NCBI GenBank assembly: GCA_035518875.1
Contig: DATIXD010000131.1
Coordinates: forward strand, 1-8,802
DNA: 8,802 nt
From: DATIXD01 sp035518875
GTDB taxonomy: Bacteria; Pseudomonadota; Gammaproteobacteria; Methylococcales; Methylococcaceae
Direction of reading: 5' to 3'
The notes beneath the pieces were generated by a model. It was not told the origin of the DNA, made no database searches, and saw only the letters and a list, made by a program, of their open reading frames with translations. A program made the translations under genes and the position numbers. Shown here piece after piece: positions 1-5,751 of this stretch. The first letter of the stretch is position 1; every line of letters begins with the position of its first letter.

Positions 1-470
1 AGGCAACCGGGCAGAATGGTCCCGCCGTAGACGAACACCGCTGGGCGGTTGAGGCGGGCGAGGGCGATCAGGCAGCCGGGCATATTCTTGTCGCAGCCGC
101 CGATGGCGACCACGCCATCGAAGCCCTGGCAACCGACGACCGTTTCGATCGAGTCAGCGATGACTTCGCGCGACACCAGTGAGTATTTCATGCCTTCCGT
201 GCCCATCGAAATGCCGTCGGAGATGGTGATGGTGTTGAAGGTGACCGCCTTGCCACCGTTGCCGTCCACGCCGCGTGCGGCATCGTCCGCCAACTTGTTG
301 ATATGCATGTTGCAGGGCGTGACCATGCTCCAGGTGGAGGCGATGCCGACCTGCGGTTTCTGGAAATCCGCCTCGGTGAACCCGACCGGATACAACATGG
401 CCCGACTGGGCGCTCTCGCCATGCCATCGACGACCTGAGACGAGAATTGACGGGTGTTTTTGTCGCTCAT
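1..470 (-). CDS. ilvD: Dihydroxy-acid dehydratase, N-terminal part (cut by window edge)
   Basis: Dehydrates 2,3-dihydroxy-isovalerate and its isoleucine-pathway homologue to the 2-keto acids, the third common step of valine and isoleucine synthesis, in the cytoplasm. Only the first 156 residues are present; the gene continues beyond base 1. Visible family landmarks are TPCNMH (Cys53), SDGISMG (Asp85), GCDKNMPG (Cys126, Asp127, Lys128) and the following RLNRPAVFVYGGT. By family knowledge the cysteines hold the Fe-S cluster, and Asp85, Asp127 and the carbamylated Lys128 hold Mg2+. The spacing and the TPCNMH and YGGT wording resemble the shorter (about 560-residue) DHAD class rather than the long E. 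coli type. The start is ATG at 468-470, with AGGAG (482-486) 11 nt upstream. The identification is very secure; the subclass is inferred from half of the cluster ligands. Confidence 0.96.
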   Translation of the reverse strand, partial: MSDKNTRQFSSQVVDGMARAPSRAMLYPVGFTEADFQKPQVGIASTWSMVTPCNMHINKLADDAARGVDGNGGKAVTFNTITISDGISMGTEGMKYSLVSREVIADSIETVVGCQGFDGVVAIGGCDKNMPGCLIALARLNRPAVFVYGGTILPGC

Positions 471-490
471 GTGGTGGTGTTCTCCTAGGC

Positions 491-519
491 CGGGGGTGGT
501 TCGAAGACCATGGCCCCCG
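491..519 (-). promoter_or_regulatory. GC-rich hairpin in the ilvD leader
   Basis: CGGGGG (491-496) pairs with CCCCCG (514-519), and TGGT (497-500) with ACCA (507-510), leaving a 3-nt bulge (511-513) and a 6-nt loop. In the minus-strand transcript the stem ends 4 nt before the AGGAG that serves ilvD. There is no U-run after it on the minus strand, so it is not a usual terminator of the upstream ygiM-like gene. A short T-run (526-531) follows it only on the plus strand, where no gene lies upstream. The function is unknown; it could affect ilvD translation or mRNA stability. No convincing promoter was found in this 102-nt gap. Confidence 0.35.
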
Positions 520-572
520 CGACCTGTTTTTGTGAGTTACGCGGCACTAATCCGAGCTAAATGGGGCAGTAC

Positions 573-1199
573 CTAAAACGAATTCCAGCTATCTCTTTTT
601 CTCCAGCTCAACCGTGGCAGAATGAGCCCCAAGAGCATGCCGCCGAACAGTACTCCCGCGCCGATCAAAAACCAGTCCTGCTTGATGTCGTCGTCGAGCG
701 CCTGCTTCTCGCGCCGGGTGGTTTCCAGCTCCCGCTCCAAATCGATGACTTTTTCCTGCAGTTGATCGCGCTCCGCCTGGATTTGTATGGCATTGGCGGA
801 GGCGTGGCGGATGGCGATCAGCTCGGTGTTCATATCACGGCCGGATTTTTCCGCGCTGTCCTTGGCGATTTTTAGCGCTGCCAGCTCGTTTTTGAGCGCC
901 TTGTTCTCCTCGCCTAATTGTTCCAGTTGCATTCGCCCGACCGGCTCCGTAGTCAAATAACGCGTCAAAACCCAGCCCTGTTCGCCTGATTCCAGCGTAA
1001 CACGGGTGTAGCCGGTATTCTCGTCGGTCTCGAGCGCGGTAAGCGGAGTGCCGGAAGGCAGCATTTTCAGGATTTTGTGCTGTAGACTTCGGCCGGAACG
1101 CATTTGTACCTCAAGCTTGTCGGTGACATAGGCTTGCTGGACCGCCTGCGCGCACAAAGACATCATCAGCATGATGATTGCCGGAACGCATTTTTTCAC
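573..1199 (-). CDS. SH3-domain membrane-anchored protein, YgiM type
   Basis: A 208-residue envelope protein with the layout of the YgiM / 'SH3 and anchor' family. It has a signal peptide (residues 1-19, probable cleavage after AQA), a bacterial SH3 domain at about 22-83 (including GEQGWVLTRYL), a long charged coiled coil at about 90-172 rich in Leu, Glu and Lys, one membrane span at about 176-196 and a basic tail (RLSWRKRDSW). This predicts a periplasmic SH3 and coiled coil held in the inner membrane with a cytoplasmic tail. The molecular role is not established; related SH3b domains often bind cell-wall material. The start is GTG at 1197-1199, supported by GGGAG (1206-1210) a few bases upstream and by the signal peptide. 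It follows argF by 72 nt in the same direction and may have its own promoter there. Confidence 0.88.
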   Translation of the reverse strand: MKKCVPAIIMLMMSLCAQAVQQAYVTDKLEVQMRSGRSLQHKILKMLPSGTPLTALETDENTGYTRVTLESGEQGWVLTRYLTTEPVGRMQLEQLGEENKALKNELAALKIAKDSAEKSGRDMNTELIAIRHASANAIQIQAERDQLQEKVIDLERELETTRREKQALDDDIKQDWFLIGAGVLFGGMLLGLILPRLSWRKRDSWNSF

Positions 1200-1217
1200 C
1201 TTGGACTCCCTTTCGTT

Positions 1218-1246
1218 TTTATTGAATCAAAAATACATTTTAACAA
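1218..1246 (-). promoter_or_regulatory. Possible promoter for the ygiM-like gene
   Basis: On the minus strand TTGTTA (1246-1241) and AATAAA (1223-1218) are separated by 17 nt, each matching 4 of 6 consensus bases. They lie in an AT-rich pocket about 20 nt upstream of the GTG start. The AT-rich composition makes chance matches likely. Read-through from argF is the alternative, since no terminator is visible after argF. Confidence 0.3.
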
Positions 1247-1271
1247 TAAATTGGCATTGATAACCCCGTCT

Positions 1272-2207
1272 TCAAGTCGCCGTAGGCGCTTTGACCGGAG
1301 CGTCGCCCGAGTGCCCGAGCAGGAGAAATTCGAGCAGGGCCTTTTGCGCGTGCAAGCGGTTTTCGGCTTCGTCCCAAACGACGCTTTGCGGTCCTTCCAG
1401 CACTTCGGCGGCGACTTCCTCGCCGCGATGGGCGGGGAGGCAGTGCATGAACAGGGCATCTGGCGCCGCCAATCGCATGATTTCCGCATCGACCTGAAAC
1501 CCTTCGAAGGCCTGGACGCGCAAGGCCTGCTCTTGTTCCTGGCCCATGCTGGCCCATACGTCGGTGACGATCAGATGCGCGCCCCGCGCGGCCTCGGTCG
1601 GATCGCGGGTAATTGTTACCCGGTTTCCCGCTTGGGTGAGCAGATCGGTTTCAGGGTCGTAGTTTTCCGGGCAGGCGATATTCAGTTTGAAATCAAGCAG
1701 CTCGGCGGCCTGAATGTAGGTCTGGCACATATTGTTGCCATCGCCGATCCAGGCGACGGTTTTCCCGGCGATCTCACCCCGATGCTCGAAATAGGTCTGC
1801 ATGTCGGCAAGCAACTGGCAGGGATGGAAACGGTCGGTGAGACCGTTGATGACCGGCACACGGGAATGCTGCGCGAAGATTTCCACGGTCCGATGGGCGT
1901 GGGTTCTCAGCATGATGCAATCGAGCATGCGGGATAGCACGCGGGCGCTATCCTCGATGGGTTCGCCGCGGCCGAGTTGGGTATCGCGGGGCGAGAGGAA
2001 AATCGCGCTGCCGCCGAACTGAACCATTGCGGTTTCAAAGGATACCCGGGTTCGGGTCGAGGACTTTTCGAAAACCATCCCAAGCACTTTGTTCTTCAGC
2101 GGTTCGTAAAATTCCCTGAGACGTTTCAGTTCACTGGCACGCTGAATCAGAGCGCGGATTTCCTCGCCGCTGAGGTCCATCAAAGTAATCAAATGACGCG
2201 GATTCAT
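1272..2207 (-). CDS. argF: Ornithine carbamoyltransferase
   Basis: Transfers the carbamoyl group from carbamoyl phosphate to ornithine, giving citrulline in cytoplasmic arginine synthesis. The 311-residue length is normal for the family. Landmarks in order are KSSTRTR (48-54, carbamoyl-phosphate binding), MLRTHAH (99-105), FHPCQ (127-131), the ornithine-binding DVWASMG loop (216-222) and HCLPAHRG (255-262). The SMG loop and HPCQ favour ornithine over acetylornithine as substrate. The open frame extends 29 codons upstream to 2294, but that extension overlaps argD and has no family-like sequence. The ATG at 2205-2207 begins the typical MNPRHLITLMDLS and has GGAAA about 8 nt upstream. The gap to the argD stop is 22 nt, so the two are probably co-transcribed. 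No terminator follows. Confidence 0.97.
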   Translation of the reverse strand: MNPRHLITLMDLSGEEIRALIQRASELKRLREFYEPLKNKVLGMVFEKSSTRTRVSFETAMVQFGGSAIFLSPRDTQLGRGEPIEDSARVLSRMLDCIMLRTHAHRTVEIFAQHSRVPVINGLTDRFHPCQLLADMQTYFEHRGEIAGKTVAWIGDGNNMCQTYIQAAELLDFKLNIACPENYDPETDLLTQAGNRVTITRDPTEAARGAHLIVTDVWASMGQEQEQALRVQAFEGFQVDAEIMRLAAPDALFMHCLPAHRGEEVAAEVLEGPQSVVWDEAENRLHAQKALLEFLLLGHSGDAPVKAPTAT

Positions 2208-2229
2208 GGGCTTTCCAGCGTTGGTGCGG

Positions 2230-3399
2230 TTAATCGGTGGTGTAGCGGGAGATGAGCGCGGCGAGTTTTTCGACCAGCAACTGCGCGTCTTCATCCGTCA
2301 AAATCAGGGGGGGCAGAAGACGGATGGTTTTCTCCGCCGTCACATTGATCAGCAGTCCCTGCTCCAGTGCCAAGGCGACCAGATCGGCGCAGGGCCGGCC
2401 GAGTTCGATGCCGATCATCAGGCCTTTATGACGGATGTCGACCACCTGCGGATTGTCGGCCAAACGTGCGCGAAGACCGTCTGCGATCCTGGTGCCGAGG
2501 TTTTTCGCTCGCTCCGACAGATCGTTTTCCCTCACCGTTTTCAACACCGCCAGCGCCGCGCCACAAGCTAGCGGATTGCCGCCGAAAGTGGATCCGTGCT
2601 TACCCGCGGTGAGCATCTCCGCGGCAATGCCACGCGCCATGCAAGCGCCGATAGGAACGCCGTTGCCCAAGGCCTTGGCCAGGGTGCAGACATCGGGAAG
2701 GATCGCGTCCTGCTGAAAAGCGAAAAGCGTGCCGGTGCGGCCGATGCCGGTCTGTACTTCATCCAGCATCAGCAGCCATTGGCGTTGGTCGCAAATTTGC
2801 CGCAGTTGCGGCAGGTAGTTCGGACCGGGGATGCGAACGCCGCCTTCCCCTTGTACGGGTTCCACGAGAATCGCGACGACGTTCGGATCGGTCACCGCTT
2901 CGACGGCTGCAATATCGTCATAGGGAACGCGGAGGAAGCCGCCGACTAGGGGCTCGAAACCCTGCTGAACCTTGGTATTGCCGGTTGCGCTGAGGGTCGC
3001 CAGGGTACGGCCGTGGAAACTGCCCTCCATTACGACGATTGCCGGTTCTTCGATGCCTTTGCTGTGGCCATAGCAGCGGGCGAGTTTGATCGCTGCCTCG
3101 TTCGCTTCCGCGCCCGAATTGCAAAAGAAGACATTGTCCAGCCCGCTCGCGCGGGCCAGTTCATCGGCGAGCGTTTCCTGAAGCTCCACCTGGTAGAGAT
3201 TGGAGGTATGCAGCAGTTTGCCGGCCTGCGCGCAAACGGCTTCGCGCACGGCCGGGTGCGCATGGCCGAGGCCGCATACGGCGACGCCCGATACGGCATC
3301 CAGGTAGCGTTTGCCCTGTTTGTCCCAGAGCCATGCGCCTTCGCCCTGTTCGAACATCACCGGCAATCTTGCGTAAGTAGGCATTACATGACTTGTCAT
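2230..3399 (-). CDS. argD: Acetylornithine aminotransferase
   Basis: PLP-dependent class III aminotransferase that converts N-acetylglutamate semialdehyde to N-acetylornithine with glutamate as donor; related enzymes also act on succinyl-diaminopimelate precursors in lysine synthesis. The protein has 389 residues. Landmarks are NSGAEANEAAIKLAR (94-108, cofactor phosphate region), SFHGRT (127-132), VEPVQGEGG (179-187), LDEVQTGIGRTG (212-223, with Asp213 facing the pyridine nitrogen) and TLAKALGNGVPIGA (239-252), where Lys242 should form the Schiff base. The ATG at 3397-3399 is preferred; a TTG eight codons upstream at 3423 would add MFFFGKPF and start inside the leader T-run. The Shine-Dalgarno match (GGGAAA) is weak. 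The argF neighbour supports the arginine role. A terminator-like hairpin sits directly before this start. Confidence 0.96.
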   Translation of the reverse strand: MTSHVMPTYARLPVMFEQGEGAWLWDKQGKRYLDAVSGVAVCGLGHAHPAVREAVCAQAGKLLHTSNLYQVELQETLADELARASGLDNVFFCNSGAEANEAAIKLARCYGHSKGIEEPAIVVMEGSFHGRTLATLSATGNTKVQQGFEPLVGGFLRVPYDDIAAVEAVTDPNVVAILVEPVQGEGGVRIPGPNYLPQLRQICDQRQWLLMLDEVQTGIGRTGTLFAFQQDAILPDVCTLAKALGNGVPIGACMARGIAAEMLTAGKHGSTFGGNPLACGAALAVLKTVRENDLSERAKNLGTRIADGLRARLADNPQVVDIRHKGLMIGIELGRPCADLVALALEQGLLINVTAEKTIRLLPPLILTDEDAQLLVEKLAALISRYTTD

Positions 3400-3400
3400 G
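3387..3400 (-). repeat. Inverted repeat over the argD start codon
   Basis: CATGAC and GTCATG flank two bases, a perfect 6-bp-arm inverted repeat that includes the argD ATG in one arm. In RNA it could form a small 5-bp stem with a CAAG loop that hides the start codon. It does not fit the arginine-repressor box spacing. It may be coincidental. Confidence 0.25.
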
Positions 3401-3410
3401 AATGGTTTCC

Positions 3411-3445
3411 CGAAAAAAAACAAAGGGCAGTCGCGATGACTGCCC
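3411..3445 (-). terminator. Terminator-shaped hairpin in the argD leader
   Basis: On the minus strand GGGCAGTC (3445-3438), loop ATCGC and GACTGCCC (3432-3425) form a perfect 8-bp stem. It is followed at once by TTTGTTTTTTTT (3424-3413), the classic shape of an intrinsic terminator. The argD start lies only 13 nt after the T-run. No minus-strand gene is seen upstream that would need terminating, since the divergent grxD lies there. It could therefore act as a conditional terminator (attenuator) for argD-argF. The structure is plain in the sequence; the regulatory role is inference. Confidence 0.7.
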
Positions 3446-3589
3446 GCAAAAAGAAACTGGAATTATAGGAAAAAAAATCGGCCGCACAAAGAATTTGAAT
3501 GCGCCATCTGCATCAAACGCAAGGCGGCGCTTGATCGGGATGACAACTGGGAAAGCCTGATTGGAGATATCGATCGAACAGAGCCTTAA
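3440..3589 (+). pseudogene. Possible coding remnant upstream of grxD
   Basis: The frame from 3440 is open for 49 codons to TAA (3587-3589) but has no ATG, GTG or TTG start. Its last 31 codons read EFECAICIKRKAALDRDD (3491-3544) and then NWESLIGDIDRTEP, a mixed, protein-like composition with codon use similar to the neighbours and a CxxC pair. The upstream half overlaps the argD promoter and is low-complexity Lys/Arg/Asn. It could be the 3' end of a decayed gene, or chance. I do not recognise the family. The rest of the 253-nt argD-grxD gap holds the argD leader and the grxD upstream sites. Confidence 0.25.
3462..3489 (-). promoter_or_regulatory. Probable promoter of argD-argF
   Basis: A perfect TATAAT lies on the minus strand at 3467-3462, with a weak TTGTGC (3489-3484; 3 of 6 matches) 16 nt upstream. 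The predicted start near 3455 gives a leader of about 55 nt, most of it the terminator-like hairpin and its T-run. The weak -35 suggests an activator or an AT-rich spacer effect (eight Ts in the spacer). Confidence 0.5.
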
Positions 3590-3600
3590 TTTGCGCCGGG

Positions 3601-3625
3601 GAATCTGATAGATTTAGTCGGTTTT
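3601..3625 (+). promoter_or_regulatory. Possible IscR-like (type 1) site before grxD
   Basis: The 25-base stretch agrees by hand with about 19 of 25 positions of the degenerate type 1 IscR consensus, including CTGA in the left half and TAGTCGG in the right half. The C and T of the left GACT core are missing. It also contains a short inverted repeat, AATCT-GAT-AGATT (3602-3614). It lies 27 nt before the grxD ATG. Control of a Fe-S-related glutaredoxin by IscR would make sense, but the match is imperfect and was not tested statistically. Confidence 0.22.
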
Positions 3626-3652
3626 TAGCTTGTTGAACCCATTGAGGTGGTT

Positions 3653-3982
3653 ATGGATGTTATAGAACGCATTAAGAAACAGCTCGAAGAGAACTCGGTG
3701 ATCCTCTACATGAAAGGCACGCCAGATTTTCCGCAGTGCGGTTTTTCCGCGCGGGCCGCGCAGATACTGGAACAGTGCGGCGCGCAGTACGCTTACGTGA
3801 ACATCTTCGAGGACCCTGCGATTCGCGAAAACCTGAAGGCTTATTCGAACTGGCCGACGTTCCCCCAGCTTTTCATCAACGGCGAGCTGGTGGGCGGCAG
3901 CGACATCATGATGGAGATGTTTCAGAGCGGCGAGTTGCAGAAGATGCTGGCCAAGGCCGAGGCGGGTAAGGTCCCGAACTAA
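3653..3982 (+). CDS. grxD: Monothiol glutaredoxin, CGFS type (Grx4/Grx5)
   Basis: Small cytoplasmic protein that binds and hands on [2Fe-2S] clusters with glutathione, usually together with BolA-type partners, and takes part in Fe-S cluster delivery and iron sensing. The 109-residue protein has MKGTPDFPQCGFS with the CGFS active site at 29-32, WPTFPQLFING (67-77) and GGSDI (81-85), the glutathione-contact motifs of the family. The ATG at 3653-3655 is preferred, with GAGG (3644-3647) 5 nt upstream. A GTG two codons earlier (3647) would overlap this ribosome site. The TAA stop shares bases with the stop of the convergent rnt gene, so no terminator lies between them. The sequence upstream may hold an IscR-like site. 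Confidence 0.95.
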   Translation: MDVIERIKKQLEENSVILYMKGTPDFPQCGFSARAAQILEQCGAQYAYVNIFEDPAIRENLKAYSNWPTFPQLFINGELVGGSDIMMEMFQSGELQKMLAKAEAGKVPN

Positions 3983-4611
3983 AGGCCTGCTGTGCCGGAG
4001 GATACCAGGTCTTCCCACCGGTTGACGATGGCGCAAAAGAGTTGGGCGGTTTGTTCGGCGTCATAGACCGCCGAATGAGCCTCGCTGTGGCGCCACTCCA
4101 GTCCCGCCGCCTGGACGGCTTTGGCCAGTACGGTTTGGCCATAGACCAATCCGCCTAGGGTGGCGGTGTCGAATGTGCTGAAGGGGTGAAAGGGGTTTTT
4201 CTTGATGCCCGCGCGCGCCACGGCGGCGTTCAGGAAACCGATGTCGAAGGCGGGATTGTGCCCCACCAGGATCGCGCGGGTGCAGCCATTTCTTTTTACC
4301 GCGGCGCGTATGGGGTTGAAAATTTTCATCAGGGCGTCTTTTTCATCCAGTGCCATCCGAAAAGGATGATAGGGGTCGATCTTGTTGAATTCCAGTGCCG
4401 ATTGTTCGAGACGGGCACCGGGAAACGGGTTTACGTGGCTGGAATGAGTCTCGAGGATGCTCAAGCGGCCGCTGCTGTCCATCTCCGGGATCACGGCGGC
4501 GATTTCCAACAGTGCGTTACACATGGGATCGAACCCCGAGGTTTCGATATCAACGATGACCGGAAGATAGCCTCGGAATCGTTTGGCGAACGGTGGTTTT
4601 TCGGAAATCAT
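3979..4611 (-). CDS. rnt: Ribonuclease T
   Basis: 3'-to-5' exoribonuclease of the DEDDh family that trims 3' ends of tRNA and other stable RNAs, removes the terminal residue in tRNA end turnover and can act on DNA 3' ends. The 210-residue protein begins with a short lead, then RFRGYLPVIVDIETSGF. The acidic catalytic set is visible as Asp21 and Glu23 (VDIETSG), Asp123 (GHNPAFD) and Asp184, with His179 (AHSAVYD) as general base; NPFHPFSTFDTA (139-150) is strongly RNase T-like. The ATG at 4609-4611 is chosen. An upstream TTG at 4656 would overlap the -10 of the predicted promoter. No clear Shine-Dalgarno sequence precedes the ATG. The TAG stop (3981-3979) overlaps the grxD TAA. Confidence 0.96.
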   Translation of the reverse strand: MISEKPPFAKRFRGYLPVIVDIETSGFDPMCNALLEIAAVIPEMDSSGRLSILETHSSHVNPFPGARLEQSALEFNKIDPYHPFRMALDEKDALMKIFNPIRAAVKRNGCTRAILVGHNPAFDIGFLNAAVARAGIKKNPFHPFSTFDTATLGGLVYGQTVLAKAVQAAGLEWRHSEAHSAVYDAEQTAQLFCAIVNRWEDLVSSGTAGL

Positions 4612-4655
4612 GGAATGGCGGGTGGATTTTTTTCTCGACTGGAGTCGGTGTGGCA

Positions 4656-4683
4656 ATTATATTTGCGAATATTTCATTCTAAA
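4656..4683 (-). promoter_or_regulatory. Probable rnt promoter
   Basis: On the minus strand TTTAGA (4683-4678; 4 of 6) and a perfect TATAAT (4661-4656) are separated by 16 nt. The predicted start near 4649 leaves a leader of about 38 nt before the rnt ATG. It overlaps the TTG candidate start and so argues for the downstream ATG. Confidence 0.55.
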
Positions 4684-4720
4684 CCGCATAGACACGAAGT
4701 TCGAAGCTTCTTGGCATCTG

Positions 4721-4729
4721 TGCTATGTT
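4721..4729 (+). promoter_or_regulatory. Possible extended -10 promoter for mlaA
   Basis: TGC precedes TATGTT, forming an extended -10 (TGn plus a 4-of-6 hexamer), about 58 nt before the mlaA ATG. No good -35 is present at the usual distance, which extended -10 promoters can tolerate. The evidence is weak. Confidence 0.3.
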
Positions 4730-4786
4730 AAAAACATTCAATTCCGGCCGATATTTTGAGAAAATCAAGCAGGAAAAAGAACACAA

Positions 4787-5662
4787 ATGAAAAAATCGAC
4801 ACGCACTTGCAAGCCTCATGCGGCCGTCTTGTTAGGCTTGGTCTTCAGCATGAGCGGCTGCGCTACCGCCACTAAGAACGATGCGCGCGATCCTTGGGAA
4901 GGCTGGAACCGTGGCGTCCAGAGTTTCAACGACAAGCTGGACGATTACTTTATGAAACCGCTCGCCGAGGGATATCAATGGATTACGCCTACCTTCGTCG
5001 ATCGCGGCGTTACCAATTTCTTCAGCAACGTCGAGGACATTGGCGTAGTCTTGAATGATCTGTTCCAGCTTAAATTCGCACAGACCGGAATGGATACCGG
5101 GCGATTCCTGGTCAATACCACGGCGGGCGTCGGCGGCTTCGTCGACGTGGCGAGCATGCTTGATCTGCCCAAGCATAACGAGGATCTGGATCAGACTTTG
5201 GGGGCTTGGGGCGTCCCTTCTGGGCCTTATCTGGTATTGCCGTTTATCGGGCCCAGCACGCCCCGCGGTGCAGTGGGGCTCGCAGGCGATACCGCAGCCA
5301 ATCCGATAAACTGGGTTAGCCCTGCGGCCATCCCTTACGGTGCTGGCACCGTAAAAACCGTCGATATGCGCGCCGATTTGCTCAGTTCGACCAAAATCGC
5401 GGACGAGGCCTCGGTGGATCGCTACGAGTTCATTCGCAACGCCTATTTTCAGCAGCGCAACTACTTGATCCATGACGGCAATCCGCCCATGGAAGAGGAC
5501 GATCTGGAGCAGCAAATGGACGAGCTGGAACACCAGAATAACGATCAGCCTGCAGCCAAAGAACCCTTATCTGCCGCGCCGGACGCCGAATCCAAGACCG
5601 CCGCTTCCGAGGAAACCAACAGAAAACTTGATCAGGTGTTCAAGCAACACATGATGAAATAA
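4787..5662 (+). CDS. mlaA: Outer-membrane lipoprotein MlaA (VacJ)
   Basis: Part of the Mla system that keeps outer-membrane lipid asymmetry. MlaA sits in the inner leaflet of the outer membrane, typically with a porin partner, and passes mislocalised phospholipids to periplasmic MlaC. The protein has 291 residues. It has a signal peptide with lipobox SMSGC (Cys25 lipidated, Ala at +2 compatible with outer-membrane sorting), then DPWEGWNRGVQSFND (35-49), GVGGFVDVA (114-122), LGAWGVPSGPYLVLPFIGPS (138-157) and YFQQRNYL (220-227). It is about 40 residues longer than E. coli MlaA because of a polar, acidic, Ala-rich tail (about 234-291). AGGAAA (4771-4776) precedes the ATG by 10 nt. No other mla genes are nearby, which is common for mlaA. 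A strong terminator follows. Confidence 0.95.
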   Translation: MKKSTRTCKPHAAVLLGLVFSMSGCATATKNDARDPWEGWNRGVQSFNDKLDDYFMKPLAEGYQWITPTFVDRGVTNFFSNVEDIGVVLNDLFQLKFAQTGMDTGRFLVNTTAGVGGFVDVASMLDLPKHNEDLDQTLGAWGVPSGPYLVLPFIGPSTPRGAVGLAGDTAANPINWVSPAAIPYGAGTVKTVDMRADLLSSTKIADEASVDRYEFIRNAYFQQRNYLIHDGNPPMEEDDLEQQMDELEHQNNDQPAAKEPLSAAPDAESKTAASEETNRKLDQVFKQHMMK

Positions 5663-5696
5663 GGCTCGCCACATCAGAGCGAGCGACCCTGGGTGG

Positions 5697-5733
5697 AAAA
5701 ACCCGCCGACGGTAGCCCGTCGGCGGGTTTTTT
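5697..5733. terminator. Bidirectional intrinsic terminator between mlaA and pyrC
   Basis: CCCGCCGACGG (5702-5712), loop TAGC and CCGTCGGCGGG (5717-5727) form a perfect 11-bp GC-rich stem, flanked by five As (5697-5701) and six Ts (5728-5733) that extend the pairing. It can terminate mlaA on plus and pyrC on minus. A smaller hairpin, GCTCGC / GCGAGC (5664-5684), precedes it right after the mlaA stop. Confidence 0.92.
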
Positions 5734-5751
5734 CATGAAATGATCGCTGTT

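Noticed and set aside
491..531. Intrinsic terminator on the plus strand (hairpin plus TGTTTTT)
   Set aside because: No plus-strand gene lies upstream, and the T-run is separated from the stem by six bases; a leader structure for ilvD is the more reasonable reading.
1104..1937. 277-codon plus frame opposite argF and the ygiM start
   Set aside because: Antisense to the conserved argF active-site regions; no recognisable domain and no suitable ribosome site.
2208..2294. 29-codon N-terminal extension of argF
   Set aside because: It overlaps the end of argD and lacks similarity to ornithine carbamoyltransferases. The ATG at 2207 gives the normal family start.
3387..3400. Arginine-repressor (ARG box) operator at the argD start
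   Set aside because: The inverted repeat CATGAC-TT-GTCATG has a 2-nt spacer and lacks the TGAAT...ATTCA arms with 4-nt spacing expected of an ARG box.
3446..3640. Arg-rich leader peptide upstream of argD on minus
   Set aside because: The only small ATG frame (16 codons, ending inside the -10) has a single Arg codon and would lie upstream of the predicted transcript start.
4832..5533. 233-codon minus frame opposite mlaA
   Set aside because: The plus strand encodes an unmistakable MlaA with lipobox; the opposite frame has no domain signs.
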